In this document: positions 12,365 through 25,620 of the stretch, piece by piece | Layout: the number at the start of each line of letters is the position of its first letter | Position numbering within the stretch: position 1 is the first letter of the stretch | Source of the DNA: Amia ocellicauda | Lineage: Eukaryota; Chordata; Actinopteri; Amiiformes; Amiidae | Direction: 5' to 3' | Assembly (NCBI RefSeq): GCF_036373705.1 | Contig: NC_089856.1 | Location: forward strand, 1,923,501-1,987,500 | Length of the DNA: 64,000 nt | Notes under the pieces: generated by a model | What the model was told of the DNA's origin: nothing | Seen by the model: only the letters and a program-made list of their open reading frames with translations | The model's database searches: none | Translations under genes and position numbers: made by a program

Positions 12365-12959
12365 TGTCAGAACTCGATCTTCAACAAATAGTACTGGTGT
12401 GCCCATCAGAGGAACTATTTTATTTACTTACATATGTACTTATTATTATTGTTACTATGGGAAGTAATATAAAGCATCCACTGCATCCACTGGGATCTCT
12501 TCATGAGCTGTGAGTTGCAGAAGGGCTTACAGCAAGCAGAGGGGAGGAATTAAACCAGATCAAATAAAGCTGTCACTTGATTGGTCCTGGTAAGCCTCAC
12601 GCTTTCTGCAGTTCAGCACTGATCAGGAGCCAAGTTTTGAAGATGACGTTTTATTTTCAAAGGGAACAAATCACACTAATAATCACAATTCTTCAAACAC
12701 ACACAGACAATAAACACAATGTAGCATCTGCTAAGTACAAAAGCTTTGTAAGTGGCAGTACAGTGATTTTGAAAGCAAACAAGACAACAGGGGTCATAGT
12801 GAAGAATAGTCATGTTTTATTATTATTTTCAAAGGAAATAAACACACTGGTACTGGGACAGTGGACAATAAACACTGTATAATACAAGTACAGTAGGTTT
12901 TAAAGTAACAAAAACATCTGCAGGTTCAGAAACAGAGCTTGTGACTCCAGCGCCCCTCA

Positions 12960-12969
12960 GGAAATCCCC
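12960..12969 (-). promoter_or_regulatory. NF-kB-like site upstream of the decayed ICAM-like paralog
   Basis: The same GGGGATTTCC in the same conserved block, about 600 bp above the signal-exon ATG. The homologous block near 21780-21930, above the second GPI-type gene, has a weaker GGGTATTTCC. Confidence 0.35.
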
Positions 12970-13692
12970 AAGGCTGCCTGACACATGCAGATAACTAGTC
13001 CTTGTTCACGGCTTCTTAACGGCTATTGGAGGCAGAATGAAGTGATGGCAAGATTGTGACGGAGCAGCTGTAGTGTGCGCTCCCTCACTGCAGTTTAATA
13101 TTAATAGATGTCTTCCATATTTTATGATTGCGTACATGCCAGTCTATAAAACTATACAAACAGTGCAAAGGGAAATGTCATATGTATGAATGATTTATTG
13201 ACATGAGTATACCTTATTTCAATGTGCAATAGAGTGAATGTTTACAGAAGAGGAAGTGATTGAGGGTGGCGATGAATGCATAGTAATTGTTTTGTTATTA
13301 TTTTGATGTGAATACGAGCAGGATGTATGGGGTGTGAGGCTGCATTTATGCGAGTTTCATATTAATACAGAACAAAGGTTTATTGACTGCATTGTATTAA
13401 TTTAATATAAAGCATGTGATTTTATTACTATGTAAACAGCTTTGTGTCTCTTGATAAACCTGAGAGATTATTTGTATTTATGCTGCTACTTGATAAGGTT
13501 TTTTGATAATGTGTTTCCGTATTTATTTATTTATTTGTGTATTTAAATGTTCAAGTGTAATAATGCAGCTGTACTGTTTTATATTTAAATTAATTAACCA
13601 TCTTGACATAAAGAGAAGCACAATGTACACACTACACATACCAATAAGCAGGCAGCATCTGCACAAGACAATAGTTGCAATTCCAGCTGCAA

Positions 13693-13694
13693 CA

Positions 13695-13759
<65 letters not shown>

Positions 13760-13760
13760 G
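13693..13760. repeat. (ATT)n microsatellite
   Basis: About 22 uninterrupted ATT units directly beside MITE copy 2. Confidence 0.95.
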
Positions 13761-13761
13761 C

Positions 13762-14141
13762 TAACACTTTAAAATAGGTCTCCCTAATTACATAGAAGGT
13801 ACTCAGTAACTACATATTTGTTACTCATTGGAACACTGTAATTATCTATTTGTTAACATGTACTTAATGTGTGTAAAGTGTGCCAAGTGGACTTTTAACA
13901 ATTTAAGGTTCTCTCAACATCCGTCCCCCCACCCCCTTTAAGCCTGTGCCTATGATGCCCAGTAAACCGCTCCAAAGTCATCCTTAAATGTGTACTAACA
14001 TATACTGTTAATCATTTTTACACATTAAGGATGTTAACAATATTAATGCACTGTTCTTATGAGTAACTATCATGTAGTTACTTAGTACCTACTATGTTCA
14101 TAAACTGTAATTTGGGATACCTAATGTAAAGTGTTACCATT
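13762..14141. mobile_element. MITE with long terminal inverted repeats, copy 2
   Basis: The same element upstream of the decayed paralog at 8.1-12.4 kb, shorter because of an internal deletion. Its shared position shows that it was inserted before the segmental duplication. Confidence 0.65.
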
Positions 14142-14500
14142 ATTATTTATTTAATGCCAGACACCCTTATCCAGGGTGGCTCACAGGTTACAGTAATATT
14201 GCAAAAGTGCAGGAATACAGTCACACGTGACACAATACAAATAATTATGTTATTCAAAAGGAATTGTTTGTTTGTTACTGGACAGTGATTGCCAGCTCAC
14301 ACACACCTCAGCTTCTTTCACATCAAATTGTCAAATCCCAACAATAATAGAGTGGCCATTGTGGCTACAAATGGGCAGAAGATTCATTATTTGTATGTTT
14401 TATCCAGAGCTGCAGGTGATTGCAGGTGTCTCTCTTTCTTTGTGTTGTCGGGCGTCTGTCCCTTGGCAGCTCCAGAGCCACAATGGCAGCTCCTGCTCCT

Positions 14501-17500
14501 TCATACTGTTATTACAGCTATTAGGATCACAAGGACAACAGAAGACACTATGGTATTTCTTCCAGGGGCCGAAGCTGTGAAGACGAAGAAAGGAAGAACG
14601 AAAAATACAATTGTAAGAAAATGAGTCGTATATATGTAATATATAAGTTTACTACATCACTTAATAATAATATATTACTTATTAAATAATAAAAAATATA
14701 CTATACACTACCGGACAAAAGTTTTAGAACACCTCAATATTTCCAGTTGGAGATTAAAAAAAATAATGTAATCCTTTTGCTTAAAAATAAGCTTTCAAAC
14801 GATGTGCGCATTGTAGGAATACAGTGTCACTTCTATGCACAGGACCTGTGCGTAACCAAAGCTTAAGAGGGTGTAGTAACACAGTATATAACTCTGAAAT
14901 AGACATTATTTTTCAGTTTTTGGTGACATATATTTTTTTAAAACCTCTGGCAGTTTACCTCTTAACTTTTTTTACCATTTCAGGTTATTCACTGGACTTG
15001 AACTGTTAAATGTTTAATAAAAACTGCAAAAATGGGGATGTTCTAAAACTTTTGACCGGTAGTGTATATTCCAGGCACCTGATGTTTCTTTCATTTCACC
15101 TAACATGGGGTTCACAAGCAAGTAAGACCTCCAACGGGAATCGGATGCTCCTGCTATGAGCCGCAGTCAGTCAACCCCACACCCTGGGCAGCTCAGTGCG
15201 CCACACCTGCAACACAGGAACTGCCACCGTACTGATGCAGCGTCAGTTCAAATAAAATAAACTCACACGGCAGCACTATGATGCTGAGGGGCTCAGACTT
15301 CATAACAGGGTTTGGCTGCGGCCCTCCTGGCCCGAGTCTCAGCTCTGACACACACGTGTACTGAACTCCGTCGTCGCTGCGGCTGAGGGTGATCAGCAGA
15401 GTTTCTGTTATATTCCTAGGGTCCTTCTCTGTGATGTCATGAAAGTCTGTCTCCTCAACAAGTGTCTCTCCTTTAAGCCACTTCAGGGTGAGGAATCTAG
15501 CAGGAGCCACATTGACAACATCGCAGTGGAGTTCAGTTTGATTCCATTCCTGGGTTTTGTTTCCTTGTCTGATTGAGACGCTGTCCGGCAGCTCTGCAAA
15601 GACAGGAGTTTTAGAGTGTCAGCTTTCACAATGTGTTATCTGTGATTGGTACAGCATTCATTGGGCTGTTCTGAGGTTCATCCACTGGACAGGATCTATA
15701 TAGTTTGTGTTTTCATTATTTTGCTGTGGTCCCCACTCTATACTGGAGAGATACTGGACTGGGGCGATGCTCTGGACATCACACTGCAGCCGGTACTGTC
15801 CCCCCTCCTCCATTGGACCAGTGTGTCCCACAGAGCTGATAGAGACACTGTCTGGATACTCTGTGGAAACACACACAAACCCCATTATGTAATACTGACA
15901 TTTACTTTTTCCATAAATAGAGAAGTCTGACCCCTGATGTGTTTGCTTTTAGTTCACACAGAGAGCTGTCACAATCTGGAACAAACTTCCCAGCGATGTG
16001 GTTGAAGCTGAAACAACATTTTTTTGAGCAAAGTATGAAGCTGAATGAATCGAGGCACATATTTTACCCAAAAAAGATTATAAATATGCAGGTTCCATTT
16101 TTGCTCATAGATTATTGTCAATTTACAAATATAAAAAAAGCAATAGTAACAGCACTTCACTAGCTTGATCATTTTTGGAACTGTCCCTTTTTATTTTGGA
16201 CAATGAGAATCTTTAATCCTCATTCAAATTAAATCAACCTTAATTGTATATAGTGGAACACCATGCCAAAGCATGTCACAACATTATAGAATAAAGAATA
16301 AGTGCATCATACAATGAATACATCATTTAAATGTTGCAGTACTGCTATAGTGCAGTACATTTCATCACACATTGAGTTTGAGGATTATAATGCTAAAGTA
16401 CAGTTGAAAAAAACATTTAAATCACAATCTACAAGACCCAAGACCCACAGATTCCCCCATTACCAATGTGTGTTTTGTTCAATGTATATTTACTTAATAT
16501 CTACTGCTTTTACATTTTACAAACTGGTAGATTAATATACATTTGGTAGTATCAATCTACCGTGAGTATGAGTGTGCACAAATGTACTCTACAAATCAAA
16601 GGCATAATTAATTTATTATTGAGAATGTACAGTTTTCTTTTGCCAATGCACAGTTTTAAATTGTCAGAGTGTTAAATATGAATGTGTGGCCATTTCTGCA
16701 TTTGATACAGCAGATTAACACGATGCTCCCCGTCACACATCCACTGCCGACACGATGAATCAGGACAGAACAGATTTACACTTTGTCATCTTCCTCCTGC
16801 TCCCACAGCGCCGCACAGCAGCATAAAAACTCATCTTAACATCTGGACATTCACACCTCGTCCGTGTTCTGCGCGGATCTGCGCAGCTCCACCAATGGGA
16901 GAGAAGATTCTGCAGTTCTGCGCATAACAGCGAAAATCTGCGCACAAGAACCCGACCTAAAATATGAATATTCAGACAATAATGTGAGCGCCGCTGCACA
17001 GTTACTTGGGTCACTGCCAAATATACTGACTGGTTTTCTAAATTGTCAATCAATTTAGACAATTGAGGGGCGGGCTGGCTATAAACTAAAAAAAAAAAAA
17101 AAAATACTCACTTGGTGTGCCAACCTACACCGATCAGCCACAACATTATGAGCACTGACAGGTGAAGTGAATAACACTGATAATCTGGTTATCATGGCAC
17201 CTGTCAGTGGGTGGGATATATTAGGCAGCAAGTGAACATTTTGTCCTCAAAGTTGATGTGTTAGAAGCAGGAAAAATGGGCAGCGTAAGGATCTGAGCGA
17301 CTTTGACAAGGGCCAAATTGTGATGGCTAGACGACTGGGTCAGAGCATCTCCAGAACTGCAGCTCTTGTGGGGTGTTCCCGGTCTGCAGTGGTCAGTACC
17401 TATCAAAAGTGGTCCAAGGAAGGAAAAGTGGTGAACCGGTGACAGGGTCATGGGTGGCCAAGGCTCATTGATGCACGTGGGGAGCGAAGGCTGGCCCGTG

Positions 17501-20500
17501 TGGTCCGATCCAACAGACGAATTACTGTAGCTCAAATTGCTGAAAAAGTGAATGCTGGTTCTGATAGAAAGGTGTCAGAACACACAGTGCGTCGCAGTTT
17601 GTTGCGTATGGGGCTGCGTAGCCACAGACCAGTCAGGGTGCCCATGCTGACCCCTGTCCACTGCCCAAAGCGCCTACAATGGGCACGTGAGCATCAGAAC
17701 TGGTCCACGGAGCAATGGAAGAAGGTGGCCTGGTCTGATGAATCACGAGTTCAAGGTGTTGACTTGGCCTCCAAATTCCCCAGATCTCATTCCAATCGAG
17801 CATCTGTGGGATGTGCTGGACAAACAAGTCTGATCCATGGAGGCCCCACCTCGCAACTTACAGGACTTAAAGGATCTGCTGCTGACGTCTTGGTGCCAGA
17901 TACCACAGCACACCTTCAGAGGTCTAGTGGAGTCCATGCCTCGACGGGTCAGGGCTGTTTTGGCAGCAAAATGGGGACCTACACGATATTAGGCAGGTGG
18001 TCATAATGTTATGGCTGATCGGTGTATATGGCTCTGCATGCCACAGGTTCGCCATCCCTGTTCTAATATCATGATAAAAAAAGATATTGGCCACAGTAAA
18101 ATAACCAAACAGCTACCATGGGAATAATTAAGCAGGAACTGATCTTTGATCTGTTCTGAGTTATCTTTGATCCTGGTCAATTATATGAACCTCATGTGCA
18201 GAATACTGTCCAGGTTCTTTCATCTTAGAAACATTGCTGGGCTGCGTCCTCTGCTGTGAGTATCTGTAGCTGAGAAGTGGATTCCTTCACTTCACTTGTT
18301 GTTGTTGTTGCAAGTGCATTGTGCCTGTTTCATGACATGTGTTTTCTTGCCGTTTGAGATGACTGCTAATAGTAATTACAACAATCATAGTCAAATATAA
18401 CAATAAGCATTCCACATGTAAAATACACTGGTACACACTGTAATTGGGGACTTATTTTACATATATGTAATCCCAACCAGTCCATTCCACAGTGTTAAGC
18501 AGTGCCTTAAAACAGTTATAATGCCAAGACACCTTTAAACATCAACTGAAGGTAAGAGACTGTTGATCAGGACATTTAATTTAACATAATTCACAGGACT
18601 TATTAAACATGACTTACTGTAGAGAGTGACATTGAGCTTTTTCTCACACTGCTTGGGCTCAGTCTGAAAGTTTGCGTAGCATTTGGGCTCTGCGGTCCAG
18701 TCAGTCAGACTGCTGACACTCCAGAGGAGAGACTGGACATCTGTTTTCATGTCTATGGATCCAACCGATGCCTCCCAGCCCATTCCTCTTGTTGTCCGTG
18801 TTACAGTGCAGTTGGCCGATACTGGATCTCCATATTTCACTACCACTGCAGGAGGGTCAATCACAATGGGACAGAACGCAGCAGCACCTGTGAACAATAA
18901 GAGGCTTTATCTTTTTGGTAACTGTGTCTTAGACGGATGTGAATTAGTCCCAACAACAGATGCAGTGTTGTGGAAGTCACTCCTGAAAGCTCCTTCCTGC
19001 TTTCAAAGCTATTTTTAATTGTTGAATATATAAGCTACATATGCATTCAAATGAAAAACTAAACCAATCGGGAAACAATCACAGGTATTAAACAATGGAT
19101 AAAGTGCAACCATATAGTTCCTGGTCTCAAGGCTTTATCTGCACAGAGTTTTAAACTCTAGCATTTAAACACTTGTTGATGCAACAGAAGGTTTAACAGG
19201 CTGCACTGCACCGGCAGGCAAACCTGTGTTGAACTCGATGAACATATTCTTCTCATAGTATATATACATTTTTAAAGCTTTACGTTAATTAAACATATAT
19301 CTATTTGAATTTAATTTCTGTAACAGAGCTGGGCGGCCTCTGCTACATTCGTTGCAAAAGAGTAAGTATTTGTTCTAATACATCTCTCAATTCACGGCCC
19401 ATGTCTAAGCACTTCCACAACCCCGATCTAAGCACTTCCACTGTTCCCCACCAGAGGTCGCCATTGCCCCATCCATACCTCTTCCAGCTTCAGTCAATCA
19501 TCACCGCAATTACCCTGATTACTTACCGCACACCTGTTGTCCATCTTCTGTTCTCCCACCTTCACATTTAACCCCTCCCTGACTCTCATTCAGTGCAAAG
19601 TTTTCTATGCTTTAACTACATCTCCGAGCAGTTGCTGTTTGTCTCAATGTACTACGATTACCTCTGGCTTTTCCTTCTGACCGTGACCTTGGACTTCCTT
19701 TGAAACTCATTTGCCTGATCTTCTGAACCTTTGCTTGTGACCTCGACTACGCCTTTTGCCCAGCTGTGCCGGTATCTGACCAAAGCCTGTTTCTGACCAT
19801 CACTACCAAGCTCCACTCTTGGGTCCTCCGTTTCCCTGTTTTCACCATCCTACCGACTGTGACACATATCAATTTGATACATTAGGTTTGAATAATTAGT
19901 TTGCTTTTTAGAGGTAAACGGCTCCATACTCAAATGATTAGTATAAAAGCGTAATTATAGAGAATTTGGAAAAGAAAATATGCAATGAAGGGTGGACTCC
20001 ATGTCCTGTTGTGGCTTCAGCCATTGGGCTGTCCCTTGCTATAACCCACTATTGTTTTGAAAATGTCAAACTAGGTTACTTTTCTTGCTTAATCTTAAAT
20101 AACCAGTCCTGTTTAATTCTAGACAGATGGTATAGGTTGGTATGGAAGGCTATCATGAGAAGTTTAAAAGGATGAAGGTATCTACTGTAAACACCGAGCA
20201 AGGAGGGGAAAGTAGCTTATCACCGCTCAGTGTAAGTGATTCTTTCTGGAGTAATACCTCTGTGATATCCTCCAGATCGAGGCAAAAGGGATTGCAATAT
20301 GAAGTGGAAGGATATGTTCAGAATATTCAAATCAACAAGGAAGCATACAGATCTCAATCAAAGCATGAGAAACCCCATAAACTCATCCTAAAATATGACC
20401 AGCACAGCCTTGTGGAGCAGCCGTGCTCTGGTCAGTTCTGTTTATATAGCTTTTACAGAAATCTTCAATCAGCCAACATCATCCTGTCAACCTCAGCAGA

Positions 20501-21346
20501 AAGTCTCCTGTGAAAATTAAGCCTATGAGCAGCGGCGTGTCCAGATTATGTTCAAATGGGTGGCAGAGTGGGGGCACAGGGCAAACTGAGGGGGCATCCT
20601 ATCATCACTGCTCTGATGGAGTGTCGTTGATAGCGGAGGGGAGGGGGGGGCTCATTTCAGTGGGGCCATCCCAGATAGCACAGGACGTTGGCCCGATGTC
20701 AGCTTATGGTTGGCATGGTCGGACAAGAGTTACGGTCAGCGAGATGGATCATGTCCGACTAAATGCCGACAGATGCAATATCAGTGCAACTTGTTTTACT
20801 AAATGGACCAATACAACTTTAACATATCACACGGATGAATAATACTCCTTATGACAGTTTGATACTGTCAGCAATGTGCAGCTTCAGCACTGAAGCTCTC
20901 CAACGCTCTTCCTCAAGACCAGAAGAGGCGTGTCCTCCGATGACGTCACACCGGAGAGCCGAGAGGGAAGTTCACCTTCATGACTTATTATTAAAATGTT
21001 TAAATGTACTGTTTAAATGTGCTGAAAAGTAGAATATTTAGTTGTCTGAAGTGTCAGGATGTATGTATGACTGTGGTTGCTTTCAAAATATCAAATGATA
21101 GGCTTTTTTATTTTCTGTATCGCGAAATGTTTTCAAGTTAATTTCAATGACAATATACACTCACCTAAAGGATTATTAGGAACACCATACTAATACTGTG
21201 TTTGACCCCCTTTCGCCTTCAGAACTGCCTTAATTCTACGTGGCATTGATTCAACAAGGTGTAAAGTGTGACTTACCACAGACAGACAGGAAAATGATGC
21301 AAAAACAGAAAAAGGACTGGATATGAATTGTGAATTTGTACTCCAT
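14501..21346 (-). CDS. Two-domain ICAM-like protein, second copy, probably GPI-anchored
   Basis: Exons 21277-21346 (signal peptide starting [10 protein letters not shown], core [11 protein letters not shown]), 18618-18887 (N domain), 15267-15593 (D2) and 14501-14574 (last exon) sum to 741 nt, 246 aa, with all junctions phase 1. The N domain is very close to the N2-N4 domains of the giant gene, including [21 protein letters not shown]2 ([13 protein letters not shown]..., [13 protein letters not shown]) is the most divergent D2 in the window. The last exon reads SSAPGRNT and a hydrophobic end without a tail. A second, truncated D2 lies at 15721-15860 and is presumably skipped. The introns carry a Tc1-like relic (17125-18026), an old LTR piece, a Tc1 end fragment 15 bp below the first donor, and a MITE (14704-15066). 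The frame is open, but expression is not shown. Confidence 0.65.
14704..15066. mobile_element. Tc1-derived MITE
   Basis: Terminal inverted repeats of about 26 bp (TACACTACCGG...AAAAGTTTTAGAAC and its inverse), TA at both ends, 363 bp, no transposase. It lies in the last intron of the second GPI-type ICAM-like gene. Confidence 0.82.
15721..15860 (-). pseudogene. Truncated D2 exon relic inside the second GPI-type ICAM-like gene
   Basis: From an intact acceptor at 15860 the sequence matches D2 of the giant gene ([20 protein letters not shown] through [14 protein letters not shown]). It then loses about 10 bp at the C-strand tryptophan, diverges, and has no recognisable donor. It lies just upstream of the intact D2 at 15267-15593. 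It is probably a dead duplicate exon that is skipped; if included it would disrupt the protein. Confidence 0.6.
16020..17124. other. Intron sequence of the second GPI-type ICAM-like gene
   Basis: AT-rich, no exon. Positions 16860-16940 contain repeated TCTGCGC words that may be an old repeat. Confidence 0.4.
17125..18026 (+). mobile_element. Degenerate Tc1-like element with internal deletion
   Basis: Ends TACACCGATCAGCCACAACATTATG and its inverse at 18026. Transposase remains are readable in pieces (17500-17750 with a WSDES motif, then another frame) with stops and a deletion of most of the catalytic core. It lies in an intron of the second GPI-type ICAM-like gene. Confidence 0.8.
19440..19866 (+). 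mobile_element. Degraded gypsy-like LTR relic
   Basis: C/T-rich sequence with TGACCTCGACTACGCC and TTGGGTCCTCCGTTTCC, ending CCGACTGTGACA, like the 3' half of the LTRs at 29.2-31.4 kb but strongly diverged. Confidence 0.45.
19867..21156. other. Intron sequence with unidentified repeat-like blocks
   Basis: No exon with Ig features. Positions 20520-20940 (GGCCATCCCAGATAGCACAGG...) look like an unassigned mobile-element fragment. Confidence 0.35.
21157..21262 (-). mobile_element. End fragment of the same Tc1-like family
   Basis: Reverse-complement match to the right end of the 27.0-28.2 kb element (terminal repeat plus the last transposase codons). It ends 15 bp below the splice donor of the signal exon at 21277. 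Confidence 0.8.
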
Positions 21347-22452
21347 GTTTTAAAATATGATCCCCAAATCTAGAAAATTAAAATAAAACAATAAAATACA
21401 ATAAAAATGTCTTTAAAATACAAGAACATGCAGTTTTCCCATCAGACGAATTGTACTCGTATTATAAGTTATTATACAGTATTTGAAAGTGACTCCAGCT
21501 GAGATTCTCTCTTAGGTGGCAGTTGCAGAAAGAAAAGAAAACCCAAGAGAGCAGGAAATAAAGCGGCTTAACGTACAGGAAGGATGTCATGTGGCAACTC
21601 CACCCTTCAAGAGTAAGAATGAGAATGAGGATCGTCATAATGAAACTGAGGATGATGTTGAGAACTAGATAGTGTTATAGTGACATTGTATTATTAATGA
21701 TTAATATTCATATTATTTTAAAAGGAAACAAACAAGCTGATACTTTAAAATACAGTAGATACGACTACAGCAGGTTTTATAGTAACAGAAGACATCTGCG
21801 GGTGTCAGATGGTTTCAGTCCAGCGCCGCCCAGGAAATACCCACCGCTGCCTGTCACATGCAGATAACCAGGCCTTGTTCACATCTTGTTAACTGTCTTA
21901 GAAGGAAGAATGAAGTGATGACAACAAGATGAAGGAAAGAGGGGGGGAAATATCTGCTGTAAACAAATACTAAACAAGGATCATCTTGACATAAAGAGAA
22001 GCACAATGTGCAGCTCCGAGCACACACTGCAGGGACCCACACATACCAATCAGCAGGCAATACAACAGGAGTTGGGCTAGTGTGGGGCTTTTACTCTCCC
22101 CAGGTCACTTTATGACGACAGCAAACACCAAAACAACATTTCAAATAAAGTTTACATACAGGGCAATATTAGACAATCATAATTAGAATTACAGCTGAAG
22201 TCTTAATGGCCCTTTTTTAATTGGTCGAAGCTATACAGAACAAAAGCAGGGAAATACAATGTGATACATGCATATACAGTTTGTGTGTTTGTCAGCTGTT
22301 GAAAACACATGCAAATCTGCTAAATGACACACACACACACACAAAGTAGTTTTTTCCAGAGCTTCAGGTGATTGCAGGTGTCTTTCTTTCTTTGTGTTGT
22401 CGGGCGTCTGTCCCTTGGCAGCTCCAGAGCCACAATGGCAGCTCCTGCTCCT

Positions 22453-24996
22453 TCATACTGTTATTACAGCTATTAGGATCACAAGGACAACAGAAGACAC
22501 TATGGTGTTTCTTGCAGGGGCCGAAGCTGTGAAGACGAAGAAAGTAAGAAACAACAATACAATGTTAGAAAATAAGTCAAATATGTGTGTGTGTGTTTTT
22601 GTAAACTGTTGAAAAAACATGGAAGTTTACTACATGACTTGGTCCCAGGAATGGTCCTACTAGTTCTAAAATCTCAGTTTTAAGCATCTATATGTGCTGT
22701 AAGTAAGATAAATACAACTCTTCCAGACTGAGTCCATCGTATAAGCAACTTTTAAAAATGTAAAATAGAAAACGTATCAAATAATGGCAGATGTCATACT
22801 TCAGCACATACACTCTCGAATCTTTGTGGATGTGGTGTGTCATAACATCCTGTTGAGTGGAACAATTTCGAAATTAATCAGCTTTTTCAATAACAGAGGT
22901 CACCTAAGAATAAGGAGTTGGGGCAGCATTTATCTTAAAAAAAATACGTACAATTAAATTACTTTGTGCAGATTGTATTGGAATAAGAAAGTTAGTATTC
23001 ACTTTTTGTATGCATGATTGCTTAATTGTAAACTCCTCTGTTGTTCACATCATTGATTGGATTTACATGGGGAAGACAAATCTGATGATTCACAGTTTTT
23101 CCTCTAAACCGGGTGTTATAACACGACAAAACCACAACCTTTCAGGTAAAAATGTGTTTATAGGATGGATTCGATCAGGATATTTATATTTATCTATAAC
23201 ACAAATAGATGATTAAAACAAGACTAGTGTATTTTATAACTAGTTTTCAGAATTAGTGAGATTGTTCCTTGAATAAGGAGAATTATACAATTGTCTTTCC
23301 TTCATTTTTCCTAACAAGGGGTTTACAAAATCTGATGGCAAACATCATGAGCACTTTCCTCATTGACCCTGATTTATGCATCTCTGTATCGCCCTATCCT
23401 CAATAGCTCCGAGTCATTAGGGACCTCAGTGTTTTAATACGAACAGGACTATTTTTGGAGCACGTAAGACCTCCAGTGGGATTCAGGTCCTACAGCTATG
23501 AGTTGTAACCAGTCAACACCCTGAGCAGCATACAAGGAGGAGGAAAAGATCGAAGTGTAGGCTTGTTGATCTTACACATTATTGTAAATTCGAGGGCCTC
23601 AGACTTCATAGCAGGGTTTGGCTGTGGTCCTTCTGGTCCCAGTCTCAGCTCTGCCTCACAGAAGTACTGCACTGTCCGGGTGGGTGTGACCATGAAGATA
23701 ACAGGAACATCCACAGGTGTTCTAGTGGTGTCATCAGAGAAGTTTACAGTGTTGATTAAAGCCTCCCCTCTATACCAGTTCACAGCGAGATACTGGACTG
23801 GGGCAATGCTCCTGACCTCACACTGCAACAGATATTCTCCCCTCTTCTTCATCTCAGCAGTGCGGGCTTGAGAGCTGATAGAGACACTGGCTGGATATTC
23901 TGTGGAAATACACAACAATTACTATAAACATTATTGGTAGCTGGATTTCAGTCAAGACTTTATTACACAATTCATAGCTGTTATGGAACGAGACTTTAGC
24001 TTAAACTGTACAGCAATTAAATGATACTTACTGTAGAGACTGATGTTGAGCTTTTTCTCACATTGCTTGGGCTCTGTCTCAAAGTTTACGAAGCATCTGG
24101 GCTCCGTAGTCCAGTCAGTCAGACTGCTGACATTCCAGAGGACAGACTGGGGACCAATCTTAATGCCTGTGGATCCAACTGTTGCCTCCCAGCCCATTCC
24201 TCTGGTTGTCCGTGTTGCAGTGCAGTTAACTGATACTGAATCTCCATGTTTCACCACCACTCTGGCAGGGTTAATCTTTAAGGGACAGTCTGCAGCAGCT
24301 ACTGCAAAATGCAAATGATTTTCATTTTCTCATTCAATCTCCGATGGGTGCGCCATTCTCAAGCCAAGTGCGTAGAGACACAGAAAACTACAATCTTGCC
24401 ATTTGAAAGGGTCCTTGGAGAAAGCTGCCATTTGTGTGATTAAATATTTTATGTTGGAGGACATAAATATATATATATATCTTTTTAAATGTGGACACTT
24501 TTTAGCAGTTATTAGTAATCTATGTCAAATAATTGGTAAGTAGTAACCACCTAAGAAAGCATTACTAATGTAGTTAAAAAACACTGTTCACGTAATCTAA
24601 TTTAAAGCACCTGTTCTGTGGAAGATATTTTTGAATGGCAAAACCTGTGCTTTGAAGCCCAATGACTATAATATCTCATCTCTAATTTTAATGGATTATA
24701 CAGCTTTACCAGGATCCCTTTTCTGTGCTCTCGCTTACAATTTCCTGAAGGAGAATGAGTTTATAAAGGTTCATTAACACACAAATAATGCTTTTGTAAA
24801 AGGACACAGTTGTTATTCTCCATCTGTGCATATACCTGCTTGTTAACTGCTACAGTTTTACTACGGTTGTGTAACCTTAATTGGCACAAATGGAAGGAAT
24901 TAACACAGAATAGCAAATCAGTTACTTACCACAGCCAGTGAACAAAAGGACGAAACCCCACAAACAGCACTGATGGCGAAATATCATGATTTCCAT
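22453..24996 (-). CDS. Two-domain ICAM-like protein, probably GPI-anchored
   Basis: Four exons join in frame (735 nt, 244 aa): 24930-24996 signal peptide (hydrophobic run LWGFVLLF), about 24032-24301 N domain (an acceptor at 24289 is an in-frame alternative), 23576-23899 D2, 22453-22526 last exon. The N domain keeps the GMGWEA motif, the tryptophans and four cysteines; D2 has VQYFCEAELRLGP. The last exon reads SSAPARNT, then a 16-residue hydrophobic stretch ending VITV and TGA, with no charged tail. Small residues, a short spacer and a hydrophobic C-terminus fit a GPI-attachment signal; a minimal transmembrane anchor is the alternative. The domain plan is like ICAM-2 and ICAM-4, but those have cytoplasmic tails. 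All introns are phase 1. Its last exon and 3' flank are almost identical to those of the gene at 14.5-21.3 kb. Confidence 0.72.
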
Positions 24997-25302
24997 TGTC
25001 TTCTTTTCTGAGACTCCCTCTCTGGATAAAACACATTTCAAAACAGGAAGTTAGAAAACATAATCAACAAGTGGAATGAATAGTGGAAATAAATATTTGA
25101 TAAATAAATAAAATTGTATTATTTTCATTATTAAACATACCTTGAAGACAAATGAGTTTTACAGATTGCTGTCAATTGCTTAAATACACTATCCAAGGGA
25201 AACAGGAAGGACGTATCATCATACCCACCAAGTTTTAGTAACACTTTTCATTGCACAGATCTGCCATTTCTTCATTTTCTTTCATTTCAAAATCAGATTT
25301 TT

Positions 25303-25620
25303 TAAGAACATAATAAAGGAGCCCATTCGCCCATCGCGCTCGTTTGGTGTCCATTAATACCTAAGTGATCAAGGATCCTATCCAGTCTGTTTTTGAATGT
25401 TCCCAAATTGTCTCTTCAGCCACATCGCTGGGGAGTTTGTTCAGATTGTGACGCCTCTCTGTGTGAAGAAGTGTCTCCTGTTTTCTGTCTTGAATGCCTT
25501 GAAGCCCAATTTCCATTTGTGTCCCGGGTGCGTGTGTCCCTGCTGATCTGGAAAAGCTCCTCTGGTTTGATGTGGTCGATGCCCTTCATGATTTTGAAGA
25601 CTTGAATCAAATTCCCATTA
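25303..25620 (-). mobile_element. Second CR1-like 3' fragment
   Basis: About 90 percent or more identical by eye to 2930-3240, same strand, 5' truncated. A third scrap of the same tail, plus strand, is at about 15953-16018. Confidence 0.6.
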
